A stretch of DNA of 53,339 nt from Muribaculaceae bacterium (GTDB lineage Bacteria > Bacteroidota > Bacteroidia > Bacteroidales > Muribaculaceae), in assembly GCA_009775225.1 (NCBI GenBank), contig VSPE01000012.1, forward strand, positions 1-53,339, in the 5' to 3' direction. Positions 43,786-52,370 of the stretch are shown in pieces. The position numbers and the translations under genes are program-made. Within the stretch, counting starts at the first letter, position 1; each line of letters starts with the position of its first letter. Below the pieces are notes generated by a model, which was not told where the DNA came from, searched no databases, and saw only the letters and a program-made list of their open reading frames with translations.

Positions 43786-44175
43786 ATGGCAAAAAAAACA
43801 GTCGCAGCTAAGAAGAGAAACGTCAAAGTCGGCGCAGAAGGCCAGCTTCACGTTCATTCATCTTTCAACAACATCATCGTTTGCCTTGCCAATAGCGAAG
43901 GTCAAGTCATCTCATGGTCATCGGCCGGTAAGATGGGCTTCCGCGGTTCTAAGAAGAACACTCCTTATGCAGCCCAGATGGCCGCACAGGATTGCGCAAA
44001 AATCGCTTATGACCTCGGTCTCCGCAAAGTGAAGGCATATCTCAAAGGCCCGGGTAACGGCCGTGAATCAGCAGTCCGCACCATCGACGGTGCAGGTATC
44101 AAGGTTACAGAAATCATCGACGTAACTCCGCTGCCCCACAACGGCTGCCGTCCTCCCAAGAGAAGAAGAGTATAA
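43786..44175 (+). CDS. rpsK: 30S ribosomal protein S11
   Basis: 129 aa. HVHSSFNNIIVCLANSEGQVISWSSAGKMGFRGSKKNTPYAAQMAAQD and the C-terminal DVTPLPHNGCRPPKRRRV are standard. Followed by the 309-nt structured gap before rpsD. Confidence 0.98.
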   Translation: MAKKTVAAKKRNVKVGAEGQLHVHSSFNNIIVCLANSEGQVISWSSAGKMGFRGSKKNTPYAAQMAAQDCAKIAYDLGLRKVKAYLKGPGNGRESAVRTIDGAGIKVTEIIDVTPLPHNGCRPPKRRRV

Positions 44176-44484
44176 AATCAGTTGTGCGGGCGCATGGCAT
44201 ACCGTGCCGCAGCGACCGCAAACTCTACTTTCACTTTTAGTACGCAACATCAAACATACATCAAACACGCGGAAGCCAGTCGGCCGCACGCAAGCCAGTG
44301 CGGCGGCCCGATAAGGTGAGGGCAGTGCCCCGGAGCGGAGTCGGCGACGATGACCGACTACATTCCCACCGGCGAATAGACCATATTTTCAATCACCTCT
44401 CTATGGTCGCGGCTGCGCCACAAGAATGTGCCGGAGCACAAAGTACCGAGCCTGCGGCTTCCGAATAAACTGATTTTAACTACA
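44176..44484 (+). promoter_or_regulatory. Structured rpsK-rpsD spacer, candidate S4 leader
   Basis: 309 nt without a gene inside the operon but dense in stems: GCCGCAC / GTGCGGC (44283-44289 / 44298-44304), GGGCAGTGCCC (about 44320-44330), AGTCGG / CCGACT (44339-44344 / 44354-44359), GACCATA / TATGGTC (44379-44385 / 44402-44408), GTGC-CGGA-GCAC near 44426-44437. S4 autoregulates the alpha operon in several bacteria, and an S4 leader has been proposed for Bacteroidia, to my knowledge. No promoter box seen. Confidence 0.6.
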
Positions 44485-45090
44485 ATGGCAAGATACACAG
44501 GTCCCAAGACCAAAATAGCCCGTAAATTCGGCGAACCTATCTTCGGCGAAGACAAAGTACTCGCACGACGCAACTTCCCCCCGGGCCAGCATGGCGCCAA
44601 CAAGCGTCGCAAGACATCGGAATACGGTGTACAGCTCCGCGAGAAGCAGAAAGCCAAATACACCTATGGCGTGCTCGAACGTCAGTTCCGCAACCTGTTC
44701 AAGAAGGCATCGAGCCTGAAGGGTATCACCGGTGAAATCCTTCTGCAGCTCCTCGAAGGCCGTCTCGACAACGTAGTATATCGTCTGGGCATCGCACCCA
44801 CCCGTGCAGCAGCCCGTCAGCTGGTTCTCCACCGTCACATCACCGTAAACGGCAGCGTGGTAAACATTCCTTCGTATGCAGTAAAGCCCGGTGACGTCGT
44901 AGGTGTACGCGAACGCAGCAAATCGCTCGAGGTTATCGCCGACGCACTCGCCGGCTTCAACCACAGCAAATATCCTTGGATTGAATGGGACGAAGCCACC
45001 AAGAGCGGCAAATTCCTCCACGTGCCTGCACGCGAAGACATCCCCGAGAACATCAAGGAGCAGCTGATTGTCGAGCTCTACTCTAAGTAA
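44485..45090 (+). CDS. rpsD: 30S ribosomal protein S4
   Basis: 201 aa from the ATG at 44485 (MARYTGPKTKIARKFGEPIFG); the frame from 44428 would translate the leader. S4 RNA-binding domain: RLDNVVYRLGIAPTRAAARQLVLHRHITVNG. The N-terminal zinc Cys cluster of some S4 proteins is absent. Confidence 0.98.
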   Translation: MARYTGPKTKIARKFGEPIFGEDKVLARRNFPPGQHGANKRRKTSEYGVQLREKQKAKYTYGVLERQFRNLFKKASSLKGITGEILLQLLEGRLDNVVYRLGIAPTRAAARQLVLHRHITVNGSVVNIPSYAVKPGDVVGVRERSKSLEVIADALAGFNHSKYPWIEWDEATKSGKFLHVPAREDIPENIKEQLIVELYSK

Positions 45091-45113
45091 TAATACACAA
45101 ATCCAAAAGATCC

Positions 45114-46106
45114 ATGGCTATATTAGCATTCCAAAAACCTGAAGAGGTAATAATGGTAGAAGCAGGCAACTTCTACGGCAAGTTCGAGTTCAAGCCTTTG
45201 GAACCCGGCTATGGCATCACCGTGGGCAACGCCCTCCGTCGCGTGCTGCTTTCGTCGCTCGAAGGCTACGCGATATCGTCGATAAAAATCGACGGCGTTA
45301 AGAACGAATTTGATGCCGTTCCCGGCGTGAAGGAAGATGTTACAAACATCATCCTTAACCTTAAGCAGGTCGACCTCAAGCAGAAGGTAGAAGACACAGA
45401 CTCTGAGCGCGCCACTATCACCGTTTCAGGTAAAGAAGTGTTCACAGCCGGCGACATTGCCAAGGCCCTCACGGGCTTCGAGGTCATGAACCCCGACTTG
45501 GTAATCTGTCATTTGGATCCCGACGCAAGTTTCACTATCGTACTGACAATCAACAAGGGCCGTGGTTGGGTTCCCGCAGAAGAGAATGTCACCCCTCAGG
45601 ACGACATCAACACTATTGCGATTGACTCGATTTACACCCCTATCAAGAACGTCAAATACACCGTCGAAAACTACCGCGTAGACCAGAAAACCGACTACGA
45701 CAAACTTACCCTCGAGATAAGCACCAACGGTTCGATTCTGCCTAAAGACGCTGTCAAGGAAGCTGCAAAGATACTGATATATCACTTCATGCTTTTCTCC
45801 GACGAAAAGATTACCCTCGAGACTTCCGACCCCGACCCGGGTGAAGAGTTCGATGAAGAAGTGCTCCACATGCGCCAGCTCCTCAAGTCGAAGCTGGTAG
45901 ATATGCAGCTCTCCGTGCGCGCTCTCAATTGCCTAAAGGGCGCCGAGGTGGAAACTCTCGCCGAGCTGGTGGTATTCAACAAAACCGATTTGCTCAAGTT
46001 CCGCAACTTCGGTAAAAAGTCCCTCGTCGAACTCGAAAGCCTCCTTACGAGTCTGAACCTCTCCTTCGGCATGGACATCTCAAAGTACAAACTCGATAAA
46101 GAATAA
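45114..46106 (+). CDS. rpoA: RNA polymerase alpha subunit
   Basis: 330 aa. N-terminal dimerisation domain with GNFYGKFEFKPLEPGYGITVGNALRRVLLSSLEGYAISSIKIDGV. An acidic linker (DPDPGEEFDEE) leads to a C-terminal domain with SVRALNCLKGAEVETLAELV, which binds DNA upstream elements and activators. Normal length. Confidence 0.98.
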   Translation: MAILAFQKPEEVIMVEAGNFYGKFEFKPLEPGYGITVGNALRRVLLSSLEGYAISSIKIDGVKNEFDAVPGVKEDVTNIILNLKQVDLKQKVEDTDSERATITVSGKEVFTAGDIAKALTGFEVMNPDLVICHLDPDASFTIVLTINKGRGWVPAEENVTPQDDINTIAIDSIYTPIKNVKYTVENYRVDQKTDYDKLTLEISTNGSILPKDAVKEAAKILIYHFMLFSDEKITLETSDPDPGEEFDEEVLHMRQLLKSKLVDMQLSVRALNCLKGAEVETLAELVVFNKTDLLKFRNFGKKSLVELESLLTSLNLSFGMDISKYKLDKE

Positions 46107-46112
46107 TCAACG

Positions 46113-46622
46113 ATGAGACACAATAAATCATTCAATCACCTTGGCCGCCAGAAGGCACACCGCGCCTCGCTGCTTGCCAATATGACCATCTCGCTCATCT
46201 TCCACAAGCGCATCCACACCACACTGGCAAAAGCCAAGGCACTGCGCATGTACGCTGAGCCGCTGCTCAACCGTGCCAAGGAAGACACTATGGCAAACCG
46301 CCGTCTTGTCTTCAGCTACCTCCAGAACAAGGAAGCTGTAAAGATTCTCTTCCAGGAAATCGCTGAGAAGATTGGCAACCGCCCCGGCGGCTACACTCGT
46401 ATCCTCAAGACCGGCAACCGTCTGGGCGACAACGCCAAGACTTGCTTCATCGAGCTGGTTGACTACAACGAGGCCATGCTCAAGGATACTAAGGATGTCA
46501 AGACCAAGACCCGCCGCAGCCGTCGCAGCAGCAAAGCTGCCGCAGCAGAGGCTCCCGCAGTGGAGAACCCCGTGGCAGAGGCCGCAGCAGAAGCTCCCGA
46601 ACTTCCCGAAGCCGAGAAATAA
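46113..46622 (+). CDS. rplQ: 50S ribosomal protein L17 with C-terminal extension
   Basis: 169 aa. MRHNKSFNHLGRQKAHRASLLANM start and the RPGGYTRILKTGNRLGDNAKTCFIELVDYN core (about 1-125). The remaining 45 residues are Lys/Arg-rich, then Ala/Glu/Pro-rich (PAVENPVAEAAAEAPELPEAEK), longer than E. coli L17 and like other Bacteroidota. Last gene of the superoperon, followed by a terminator. Confidence 0.97.
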   Translation: MRHNKSFNHLGRQKAHRASLLANMTISLIFHKRIHTTLAKAKALRMYAEPLLNRAKEDTMANRRLVFSYLQNKEAVKILFQEIAEKIGNRPGGYTRILKTGNRLGDNAKTCFIELVDYNEAMLKDTKDVKTKTRRSRRSSKAAAAEAPAVENPVAEAAAEAPELPEAEK

Positions 46623-46641
46623 ATTCTCTTACATAGCTCAG

Positions 46642-46673
46642 AAAAGCGCCGGATACGTTCCGGTGCTTTTCTT
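46642..46673 (+). terminator. Intrinsic terminator of the ribosomal superoperon
   Basis: AAAAGCGCCGGA (46642-46653) pairs with TCCGGTGCTTTT (46659-46670) across a TACGT loop, with the T-run inside the 3' arm and continuing CTTG. Confidence 0.85.
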
Positions 46674-46695
46674 GCTTTATACTTTTAGTTATTGG

Positions 46696-46726
46696 TTTGT
46701 GTAAATTGAGCAGCCTCTTATATCTG
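46696..46726 (+). promoter_or_regulatory. Promoter of the carbonic anhydrase gene
   Basis: TTTG (46696-46699), 19-nt spacer and TATATCTG (46719-46726), which has one mismatch to TAnnTTTG. The ATG at 46734 is only seven bases after the box. Confidence 0.55.
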
Positions 46727-46733
46727 TTTTAAT

Positions 46734-47273
46734 ATGATAGACGAAATGCTTCGCCACAACCGTGAGTTTGTGGCAAACCGCAAGTACGAGGGTTATAAGA
46801 CCTCGAAGTTCCCCGACAAGAAGATAGCTATAGTGACGTGCATGGATACGCGCCTCACCCAGCTGCTGCCTGCGGCACTCGGTATCCGAAACGGTGATGT
46901 CAAGATTATAAAGAATGCCGGGGGTGTAATCACTAATCCATTCGATTCGGCCATGCGCTCGCTCCTTGTGGCGGTGTACGAGCTTGGAGTGGAAGAGGTG
47001 ATGGTGATTGGTCACACAGGATGCGGCGTGCAAGGCATGAATGCGCAGGAGATGTTAGAGCTTATGCGGGCACGTGGCGTCGATGAGGAGCATATATCGC
47101 TGATGCGCCATTGCGGCATCGACCTCGACAGCTGGCTACATGGCTTCGACGACACCGGTGCGGCTGTGACTGAGACGGTAGACCTTATCAGAAATCATCC
47201 GCTTATGGCCAAGGATGTGCGCGTAGCGGGTTATATCATGGATAGCGTTTCAGGCGAGCTTTCGCCGCTCTGA
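46734..47273 (+). CDS. Beta-class carbonic anhydrase
   Basis: 179 aa. Zinc ligands Cys36 (in VTCMDTR, with D38 and R40 as the catalytic dyad), His94 and Cys97 (in GHTGCG) fit the short type II beta class. It should interconvert CO2 and bicarbonate, supplying carboxylations in a CO2-dependent gut anaerobe. Monocistronic, with a promoter close enough to the ATG to predict a leaderless mRNA. Confidence 0.92.
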   Translation: MIDEMLRHNREFVANRKYEGYKTSKFPDKKIAIVTCMDTRLTQLLPAALGIRNGDVKIIKNAGGVITNPFDSAMRSLLVAVYELGVEEVMVIGHTGCGVQGMNAQEMLELMRARGVDEEHISLMRHCGIDLDSWLHGFDDTGAAVTETVDLIRNHPLMAKDVRVAGYIMDSVSGELSPL

Positions 47274-47348
47274 CAATTTGCGCCGAGGCTGTATATAAGC
47301 TGTTCATATTTTTGGTTGTCTGACTGCGTGCGAACGAAAAATATTTAG

Positions 47349-47356
47349 TAAATTTG
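47349..47356 (+). promoter_or_regulatory. Promoter -7 box of mutL
   Basis: TAAATTTG lies four bases before the mutL ATG, predicting a leaderless mRNA. No -33 element at a proper distance. Confidence 0.6.
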
Positions 47357-47360
47357 TGCT

Positions 47361-49271
47361 ATGAACAGTGACGTAATCAGACTATTACCGGATTCGGTGG
47401 CGAACCAGATTGCGGCCGGAGAGGTGATACAACGACCGGCTTCCGTGATAAAGGAACTCGTAGAGAATGCTGTGGATGCAGGTGCCACAGAAGTCTCTGT
47501 AGTGCTCAAGGATGCCGGGCGTACGCTCATCCAGGTGATTGACAACGGTTACGGTATGTCGCCCGCCGATGCCCGTATGGCTTTCGAGCGCCATGCCACG
47601 AGCAAGATTTCTGCTGCGGCCGACCTCTACAGCCTCCATACCATGGGCTTCCGTGGCGAGGCTCTGCCTTCGATAGCCGCTGTGGCGCAGATAGATTTAC
47701 GCACCATGCGTCGTGGCGACGATGTGGGTACACGGCTTCTCATCTCCGAGTCGAAATACGAGGGGCAGGAGCCTGCCACCTGTGTGCCGGGCACCAATAT
47801 TATGGTGAAGAACCTCTTCTTCCACATGCCTGCCCGCCGCAAGTTCCTCAAGAAAGACAATATCGAGCTGAGTCATATTCTTCGTGAGTTCGAGCGGCTG
47901 GCGCTTGTCAACACGGGCATCGCGTTCACGCTTATCCACAACGATGTCACGCTGCACCAGTTCAGAGCCGGTACGCTCAAGCAGCGCATAGGTGCGCTTT
48001 TTGGTAAGAACCTCGAAAGCCAGCTTGCTACGGTGAGCACCGAAACATCGCTTGTCAAGATAGAAGGTTTTGTGGGACTTCCCCGCTTTGCAAAGAAGCG
48101 TGGCTCGCAGCAGTTCCTGTTTGTGAACGGGCGCAATATGCGGCATCCTTTCTTTCACAAGGCTATTCTTAAATGCTACGAACATCTTATAGCCGTCGAT
48201 TCGCAGCCTTCGTACTTCATAAACTTCGAGGTAGACCCTGCGACGATAGATGTAAATATTCACCCGCAGAAGCACGAAATAAAGTTCGAGCACGAGCAGG
48301 CTATCTGGCAGATTCTCGAAGCCGCCGTCCGCGAGACTCTCGGAAAAAGCCAGGCTGCCGGAGCACTCGATTTCGAGCCTGACGATGTTCCGGAAATTCC
48401 GCTATTCGACCCTTCGGCCAATGTGACGGCTCCGACCGACGATTTCGACAGCACGTACAACCCGTTCCGTCCCGCATCCGATAACGGACGCGCGGAGACT
48501 GCTTCCTCGGGCGGCGCAAACTCATGGCACAGCTCGGCACGTCGAGTTCCCAACGACTGGGAGGCGCTCTACGATAATTTTAACCGCAAGCGCGAAGATG
48601 CTCTTGAGTCGTTCGTGCCCGGTTCGGATAGTTTCGGCGATGTCGCTCCGTCGGCCCCTGAGAGGCCTGCTCAGCTCGGTCTGGAAGAAGCTGAAGCGTT
48701 TCCGGCCGACAGCGGTTCGAACTGCTTCCGGCTCGGCAACGCTTATATCGTTACAAGCTCTCACAAGGGCATCATAGTCATACTCCAGCGGCGTGCGCAT
48801 ATACGCATACTGTACGAGCGTTATCTTGCCGCCCTCGGCAGCGGTTCAGTGCCGTCGCAGACATTGCTCTTTGCCGAAGATTTCGAGGTCTCGGCTACCC
48901 TCGGCAGTGTACTTGAATCTATGCAGCCGCATCTTGCGGCCTATGGTTTCGGCCTTAAGCGCACGGCTCTCACGAACTGGAGCATCAACGCCGTGCCGGC
49001 TCCGCTCTCAGGAGTAAGTTCGGTGGAAGTGGTGCTTGGCATAGCTGAAGAAGCGTCACAAGGGCGCTCGTTCGACGAGCAATCCTTGTGCGAACCCCTG
49101 GCTCTGTCCATGGCGCGCAGCGCCGCAGTAGGAAGTTCGCAGGCACTTTCGCAGACAGAAATGGAGAGTATTGTGGCCGACCTGTTCCGATGCTCCGAGC
49201 CTTCTTTTACGCCCGACGGGCTGCCTGTTATGACAATCATTGACAATGACGAACTTGCCGGTCGGTTTTGA
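47361..49271 (+). CDS. mutL: DNA mismatch repair protein MutL with degenerate endonuclease motifs
   Basis: 636 aa. The N-terminal GHKL ATPase is intact: ELVENAVDAGAT, DNGYGM and GFRGEALPSIAAV, then VNGRN and VDVNIHPQKHEIKF. A Pro/Ser-rich linker (about 345-440) leads to the C-terminal dimerisation domain. The latent endonuclease signature DQHA(x)2E(x)4E is replaced by LQRRAHIRILYE (from residue 475), and the late CPHGRP-type motif by TPDGLP (617-622). So nicking activity appears lost or never present, as in MutH-partnered MutL. No mutH is in the window. Gene name certain; nuclease status is motif reading. Confidence 0.95.
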   Translation: MNSDVIRLLPDSVANQIAAGEVIQRPASVIKELVENAVDAGATEVSVVLKDAGRTLIQVIDNGYGMSPADARMAFERHATSKISAAADLYSLHTMGFRGEALPSIAAVAQIDLRTMRRGDDVGTRLLISESKYEGQEPATCVPGTNIMVKNLFFHMPARRKFLKKDNIELSHILREFERLALVNTGIAFTLIHNDVTLHQFRAGTLKQRIGALFGKNLESQLATVSTETSLVKIEGFVGLPRFAKKRGSQQFLFVNGRNMRHPFFHKAILKCYEHLIAVDSQPSYFINFEVDPATIDVNIHPQKHEIKFEHEQAIWQILEAAVRETLGKSQAAGALDFEPDDVPEIPLFDPSANVTAPTDDFDSTYNPFRPASDNGRAETASSGGANSWHSSARRVPNDWEALYDNFNRKREDALESFVPGSDSFGDVAPSAPERPAQLGLEEAEAFPADSGSNCFRLGNAYIVTSSHKGIIVILQRRAHIRILYERYLAALGSGSVPSQTLLFAEDFEVSATLGSVLESMQPHLAAYGFGLKRTALTNWSINAVPAPLSGVSSVEVVLGIAEEASQGRSFDEQSLCEPLALSMARSAAVGSSQALSQTEMESIVADLFRCSEPSFTPDGLPVMTIIDNDELAGRF

Positions 49272-49427
49272 AAGTCAGATTTATGAAGTCGGAAAGTTGG
49301 CATTGTTTCGACAGCTCGCAGGCATCGCCGGCCTCCGCAATGTTTCTGCTGCATGATATGCGGTTTCATATAGAATACCATACCTGTTTATAACTTCGAT
49401 TATTGATTAACCTTTTTTACTTCTACC

Positions 49428-50975
49428 ATGACACGCACTCTCATCCTCGTGTTACTTATGTGGCTTTACGGCGCCGCTATCAGTGCCGGAGCCTCTCGCG
49501 AGACGAACGAGCTTAAACGACTTGACAAGGCCCTCGAGTTCCGTCAGGACTATATTGCCGGACGACAGCACTGCATCGACAGTCTTTGCAGGCTTCTTGA
49601 GGCTACGCCGAATTCAACCGACCTTATGATGCAGATTGCCGAGTCCTACTCAGGCTTTAACAATGACTCTGCTCTTGTGTATCTGCACCAGGGTGCGCTT
49701 CTGGCCGACGGAGAGGCCAAACTGCCTTTCAGGTGGAAATATGCGTCGCTGCTGCCGCTTGCCGGCCTGCATGAACAGGCCCAGCGAGAGTACGAGTCTG
49801 TCCCTTTCGACAGTATCCCAAGCAGTATGCGCGAGTCGTATTACGACGCCGGACGACAGATGTTCAGCTATATCGCCTCGTCGTTCGCGCATTATCCCGC
49901 TATCGCCGGTCCTCTTAAAGCGAAAGCGTTGGAGTATCAGGTTATGTTGCTCAAGGAACTGTCGCAGGACAGCGATGAGTATAAATTCAATCTTGGGGAG
50001 TATTATTTTCTGACAGGAATGAAGGAGAAAGCAACGGTGCTTCTTGAAGAGATTATAGACAGTCAGCCGGCCAACTCCAATCTGCGGGCACGTGCCGCTC
50101 ATCATCTTTCCAGTCTGGCGTGTGAAAGGGGCGATGCGGCTTCCTATACCTACTATCTGGCTATCTCAGCCACTGCCGATGTGCTGTCGGCTACCCGCGA
50201 TGTGCTGTCGCTGCAGGATCTGGGTACAGAAGTCTACGGGAAGGGCGATGTTACGCGAGCTCATTCATATTTGTCGTATGCGCTTGCAAACGCTGTGGAG
50301 TGCGGCGCTCCCCTGCGTATGATAGATGCGTCGAGGTCTTTGCCAATCATCGAGCGGGCGCACATGGAGCTTATCAACAAATCGCGTCGTACTATCAACT
50401 GGATTTTACTTGCTGTATCGGCTATGTTGCTCGGCCTCATCGGTTCAATGCTCGTATTGCGTCATCAGATGCACAAAATGACCGTCCTGCAGACAAAGCT
50501 TCGTGCGGCCAATAATGCAAAAGAGGTGTATATCAGCCAGTTTTTGCAGCTTTGTTCTATATATATGGATAAGCTCAACCAGTTCTGTAAGATAGCATCG
50601 CGCAAGTTGGCTGCCGGCCAGAGCGATGAACTGTACCGCATGACCAAGTCCGGTAAGTTCGTCGAGGAGCAGAGCTCGGAGTTCTACGAGGTATTCGACA
50701 ATGCTTTTCTGCATATATATCCCGATTTTGTAGCGCAGGTCAACGTCTTGCTCCGGCCGGATTGCCGTATCGAGTTGCGACCGGGCGAGTTGCTTAATAC
50801 CGATTTGCGTATTCTTGCATTCATGCGTCTCGGTATCGAAGAGAGCGCACGCATCGCGCAGGTGCTCAACTATTCGCTCAACACTATCTATTCCTATCGC
50901 AACAGACTAAAAGCCAGAGCCGTGAATAAGGAAACATTTGAAAAAGATGTGATGAATATCGGTAATATTGGCTGA
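49428..50975 (+). CDS. DUF6377-type membrane regulator: TPR repeats, TM helix, HTH
   Basis: 515 aa. Signal peptide (to about residue 21), periplasmic helical repeats of TPR type (about 50-310), one membrane helix (324-345), a short coiled coil, then a cytosolic part of about 150 residues. It ends with a helix-turn-helix-like sequence (LLNTDLRILAFMRLGIEESARIAQVLNYSLNTIYSYRNRLKAR, about 456-498), LuxR-like in look. This matches DUF6377, a Bacteroidota one-component membrane regulator family. It may sense something in the periplasm and act on genes nearby or elsewhere; targets unknown. A weak box TAACTTCG lies at 49391-49398. Confidence 0.8.
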   Translation: MTRTLILVLLMWLYGAAISAGASRETNELKRLDKALEFRQDYIAGRQHCIDSLCRLLEATPNSTDLMMQIAESYSGFNNDSALVYLHQGALLADGEAKLPFRWKYASLLPLAGLHEQAQREYESVPFDSIPSSMRESYYDAGRQMFSYIASSFAHYPAIAGPLKAKALEYQVMLLKELSQDSDEYKFNLGEYYFLTGMKEKATVLLEEIIDSQPANSNLRARAAHHLSSLACERGDAASYTYYLAISATADVLSATRDVLSLQDLGTEVYGKGDVTRAHSYLSYALANAVECGAPLRMIDASRSLPIIERAHMELINKSRRTINWILLAVSAMLLGLIGSMLVLRHQMHKMTVLQTKLRAANNAKEVYISQFLQLCSIYMDKLNQFCKIASRKLAAGQSDELYRMTKSGKFVEEQSSEFYEVFDNAFLHIYPDFVAQVNVLLRPDCRIELRPGELLNTDLRILAFMRLGIEESARIAQVLNYSLNTIYSYRNRLKARAVNKETFEKDVMNIGNIG

Positions 50976-51105
50976 GATATTTAGTTGTATTATGTGTATG
51001 TATGGAGGTTGAGAATATGTTGAGTCTCAATGTGTTGGGGCCTATGCTGCCCTTGAATTATTTATATTGTGTATATATAGGCTGGCAGAAAGCTTGCGCG
51101 TGTAT

Positions 51106-51249
51106 TAACTTTGCAATGTGAAACAACGAAAGATACACGATTATTTAGTTTTAGGGTTAGTATAGATTTATAGTACTTAATGAATCTTTTAATGCAACAA
51201 TCAGTGGAGCTTTCAATACCGCGTCGGGTTTTGTTTCTCCACTGTTTTT
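51106..51249 (+). ncRNA. Candidate small RNA of about 130 nt
   Basis: A TAACTTTG box (51106-51113) predicts RNA from about 51119. It ends at an intrinsic terminator: CAGTGGAG (51202-51209) / CTCCACTG (51237-51244) followed by TTTTTG. No credible ORF fits inside; a 32-codon frame from 51180 runs through the terminator. The 415-nt stretch between the DUF6377 and BASS genes holds this candidate, the hairpins at 51289 and 51312, and tandem promoter boxes. Confidence 0.5.
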
Positions 51250-51288
51250 GTAGAGAAATAAAATGTGTTTTATGTTAGTTATGTAATT

Positions 51289-51340
51289 GTTTTAAGTCAA
51301 TTAAAACGCAGCAGGATGTCCTCGTGAGAAGACATCCTGT
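51289..51340 (+). other. Two adjacent hairpins in the intergenic region
   Basis: GTTTTAA / TTAAAAC (51289-51295 / 51301-51307) is followed by CAGGATGTC / GACATCCTG (51312-51320 / 51331-51339), a perfect 9-bp stem. Neither has a good T-run on the plus strand; the second could act as a terminator. Confidence 0.45.
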
Positions 51341-51355
51341 ATTGTTATGTGCTTA

Positions 51356-51371
51356 TAATTTTGTAATTTTG
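51356..51371 (+). promoter_or_regulatory. Tandem -7 boxes before the BASS transporter gene
   Basis: TAATTTTG occurs twice back to back (51356-51363 and 51364-51371), both fitting TAnnTTTG, 20-28 nt before the ATG at 51392. Confidence 0.5.
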
Positions 51372-51391
51372 TGGATTGTAAACATTTTTCG

Positions 51392-52324
51392 ATGAATATT
51401 TCAACAATACAGCAGCGGGTAAAGCCCTGGATGATGCCGTTCGCTATGGTAGTGGGAGCCTTTTTCCATGACGCCATATCGGCGGTGGAGTGGGTGGTGC
51501 CTTACCTTATTTTTATGATGCTGTTTATCACGTTCTGCCGTATCCGGCCTTCGGAACTCAGGCTGTCGGGCATGATATGGAGCCTGCTCGCTATCCAGCT
51601 GCTTGGCTCGGTGGCTCTGTTCTGTGTCTTGCGTCCGTTCGGACTGTCGGTAGCTCAGTCCGTCTTTATCTGCGTGCTCTGTCCCACTGCTACAGCGGCC
51701 CCTGTTGTCACAGGTATGCTTGGCGGTGACATCGCTAAGGTTGCATCCTATTCAATAGTCTGTAATCTCGCGGTAGCTTTGGTCTCTCCTCTTCTGTTTG
51801 TGCTGTTCGGTTCGGGAGTTTCCGGCATCAGCTTTGGCGTGGAGTTTGTCTCCATAGGGATGCGTGTTGCGCCCTTGATAGTGTTCCCGCTTATGGCCGC
51901 CTTTTTGCTCTATCTCTTTTGTCGTCCGGTTCATACCGCAGTCGGCAAGATACAAGGCATCTCTTTCTATCTGTGGTCGGTATCGCTGATTGTCGTCGTG
52001 GGACGGGCTGTGAGCTTTGTACTTGCCGAGCCGCGCGAGGCTGTACCGTCGATGATTGCCATGAGTGTGCTGGCGCTGTTTGTGTGTCTGGCTCAGTTCG
52101 GTGCCGGGCGTATTATCGGACTGCGATACGGTGACCCCGTGTCGGGTGCGCAGAGTCTCGGCCAGAAGAATACCGTCCTTGCCATTTGGATGGCTCTTAC
52201 GTACCTTGAGCCCATTGCCTCGATAGGGCCTGCGTCGTATATCGTATGGCAGAATACAATCAACTCCGCACAGCTTTATTATCGGATGAAGAACCTCGGA
52301 AACACCTCCGAGACCAAACAATAA
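51392..52324 (+). CDS. BASS-family (bile acid:sodium symporter-like) transporter
   Basis: 310 aa from the ATG at 51392; the GTG at 51371 lies in the promoter box. Nine or ten membrane helices, CPTATAAPVVTGMLGGD (helix 4 crossing region) and GQKNTVLAIWMALTYLEPIASIGPASYIVWQNTINS (helix 9 crossing region) match the SBF/BASS family. Bacterial members carry organic anions or precursors such as pantoate; bile acids should not be assumed. The Crp-type regulator follows 46 nt later and may control it. Confidence 0.85.
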   Translation: MNISTIQQRVKPWMMPFAMVVGAFFHDAISAVEWVVPYLIFMMLFITFCRIRPSELRLSGMIWSLLAIQLLGSVALFCVLRPFGLSVAQSVFICVLCPTATAAPVVTGMLGGDIAKVASYSIVCNLAVALVSPLLFVLFGSGVSGISFGVEFVSIGMRVAPLIVFPLMAAFLLYLFCRPVHTAVGKIQGISFYLWSVSLIVVVGRAVSFVLAEPREAVPSMIAMSVLALFVCLAQFGAGRIIGLRYGDPVSGAQSLGQKNTVLAIWMALTYLEPIASIGPASYIVWQNTINSAQLYYRMKNLGNTSETKQ

Positions 52325-52370
52325 GCCGGGCACTGATGTTAAATATTCAACGATTTAATAATATACGTCA

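Noticed and set aside
44351..44380. Nine-codon frame (MTDYIPTGE) in the rpsD leader
   Set aside because: Probably chance; it lies within stems and has no ribosome-binding signal. A leader peptide cannot be fully excluded.
51180..51278. 32-codon ORF at the end of the small-RNA candidate
   Set aside because: Runs through the terminator stem and has no ribosome-binding signal or recognisable peptide.
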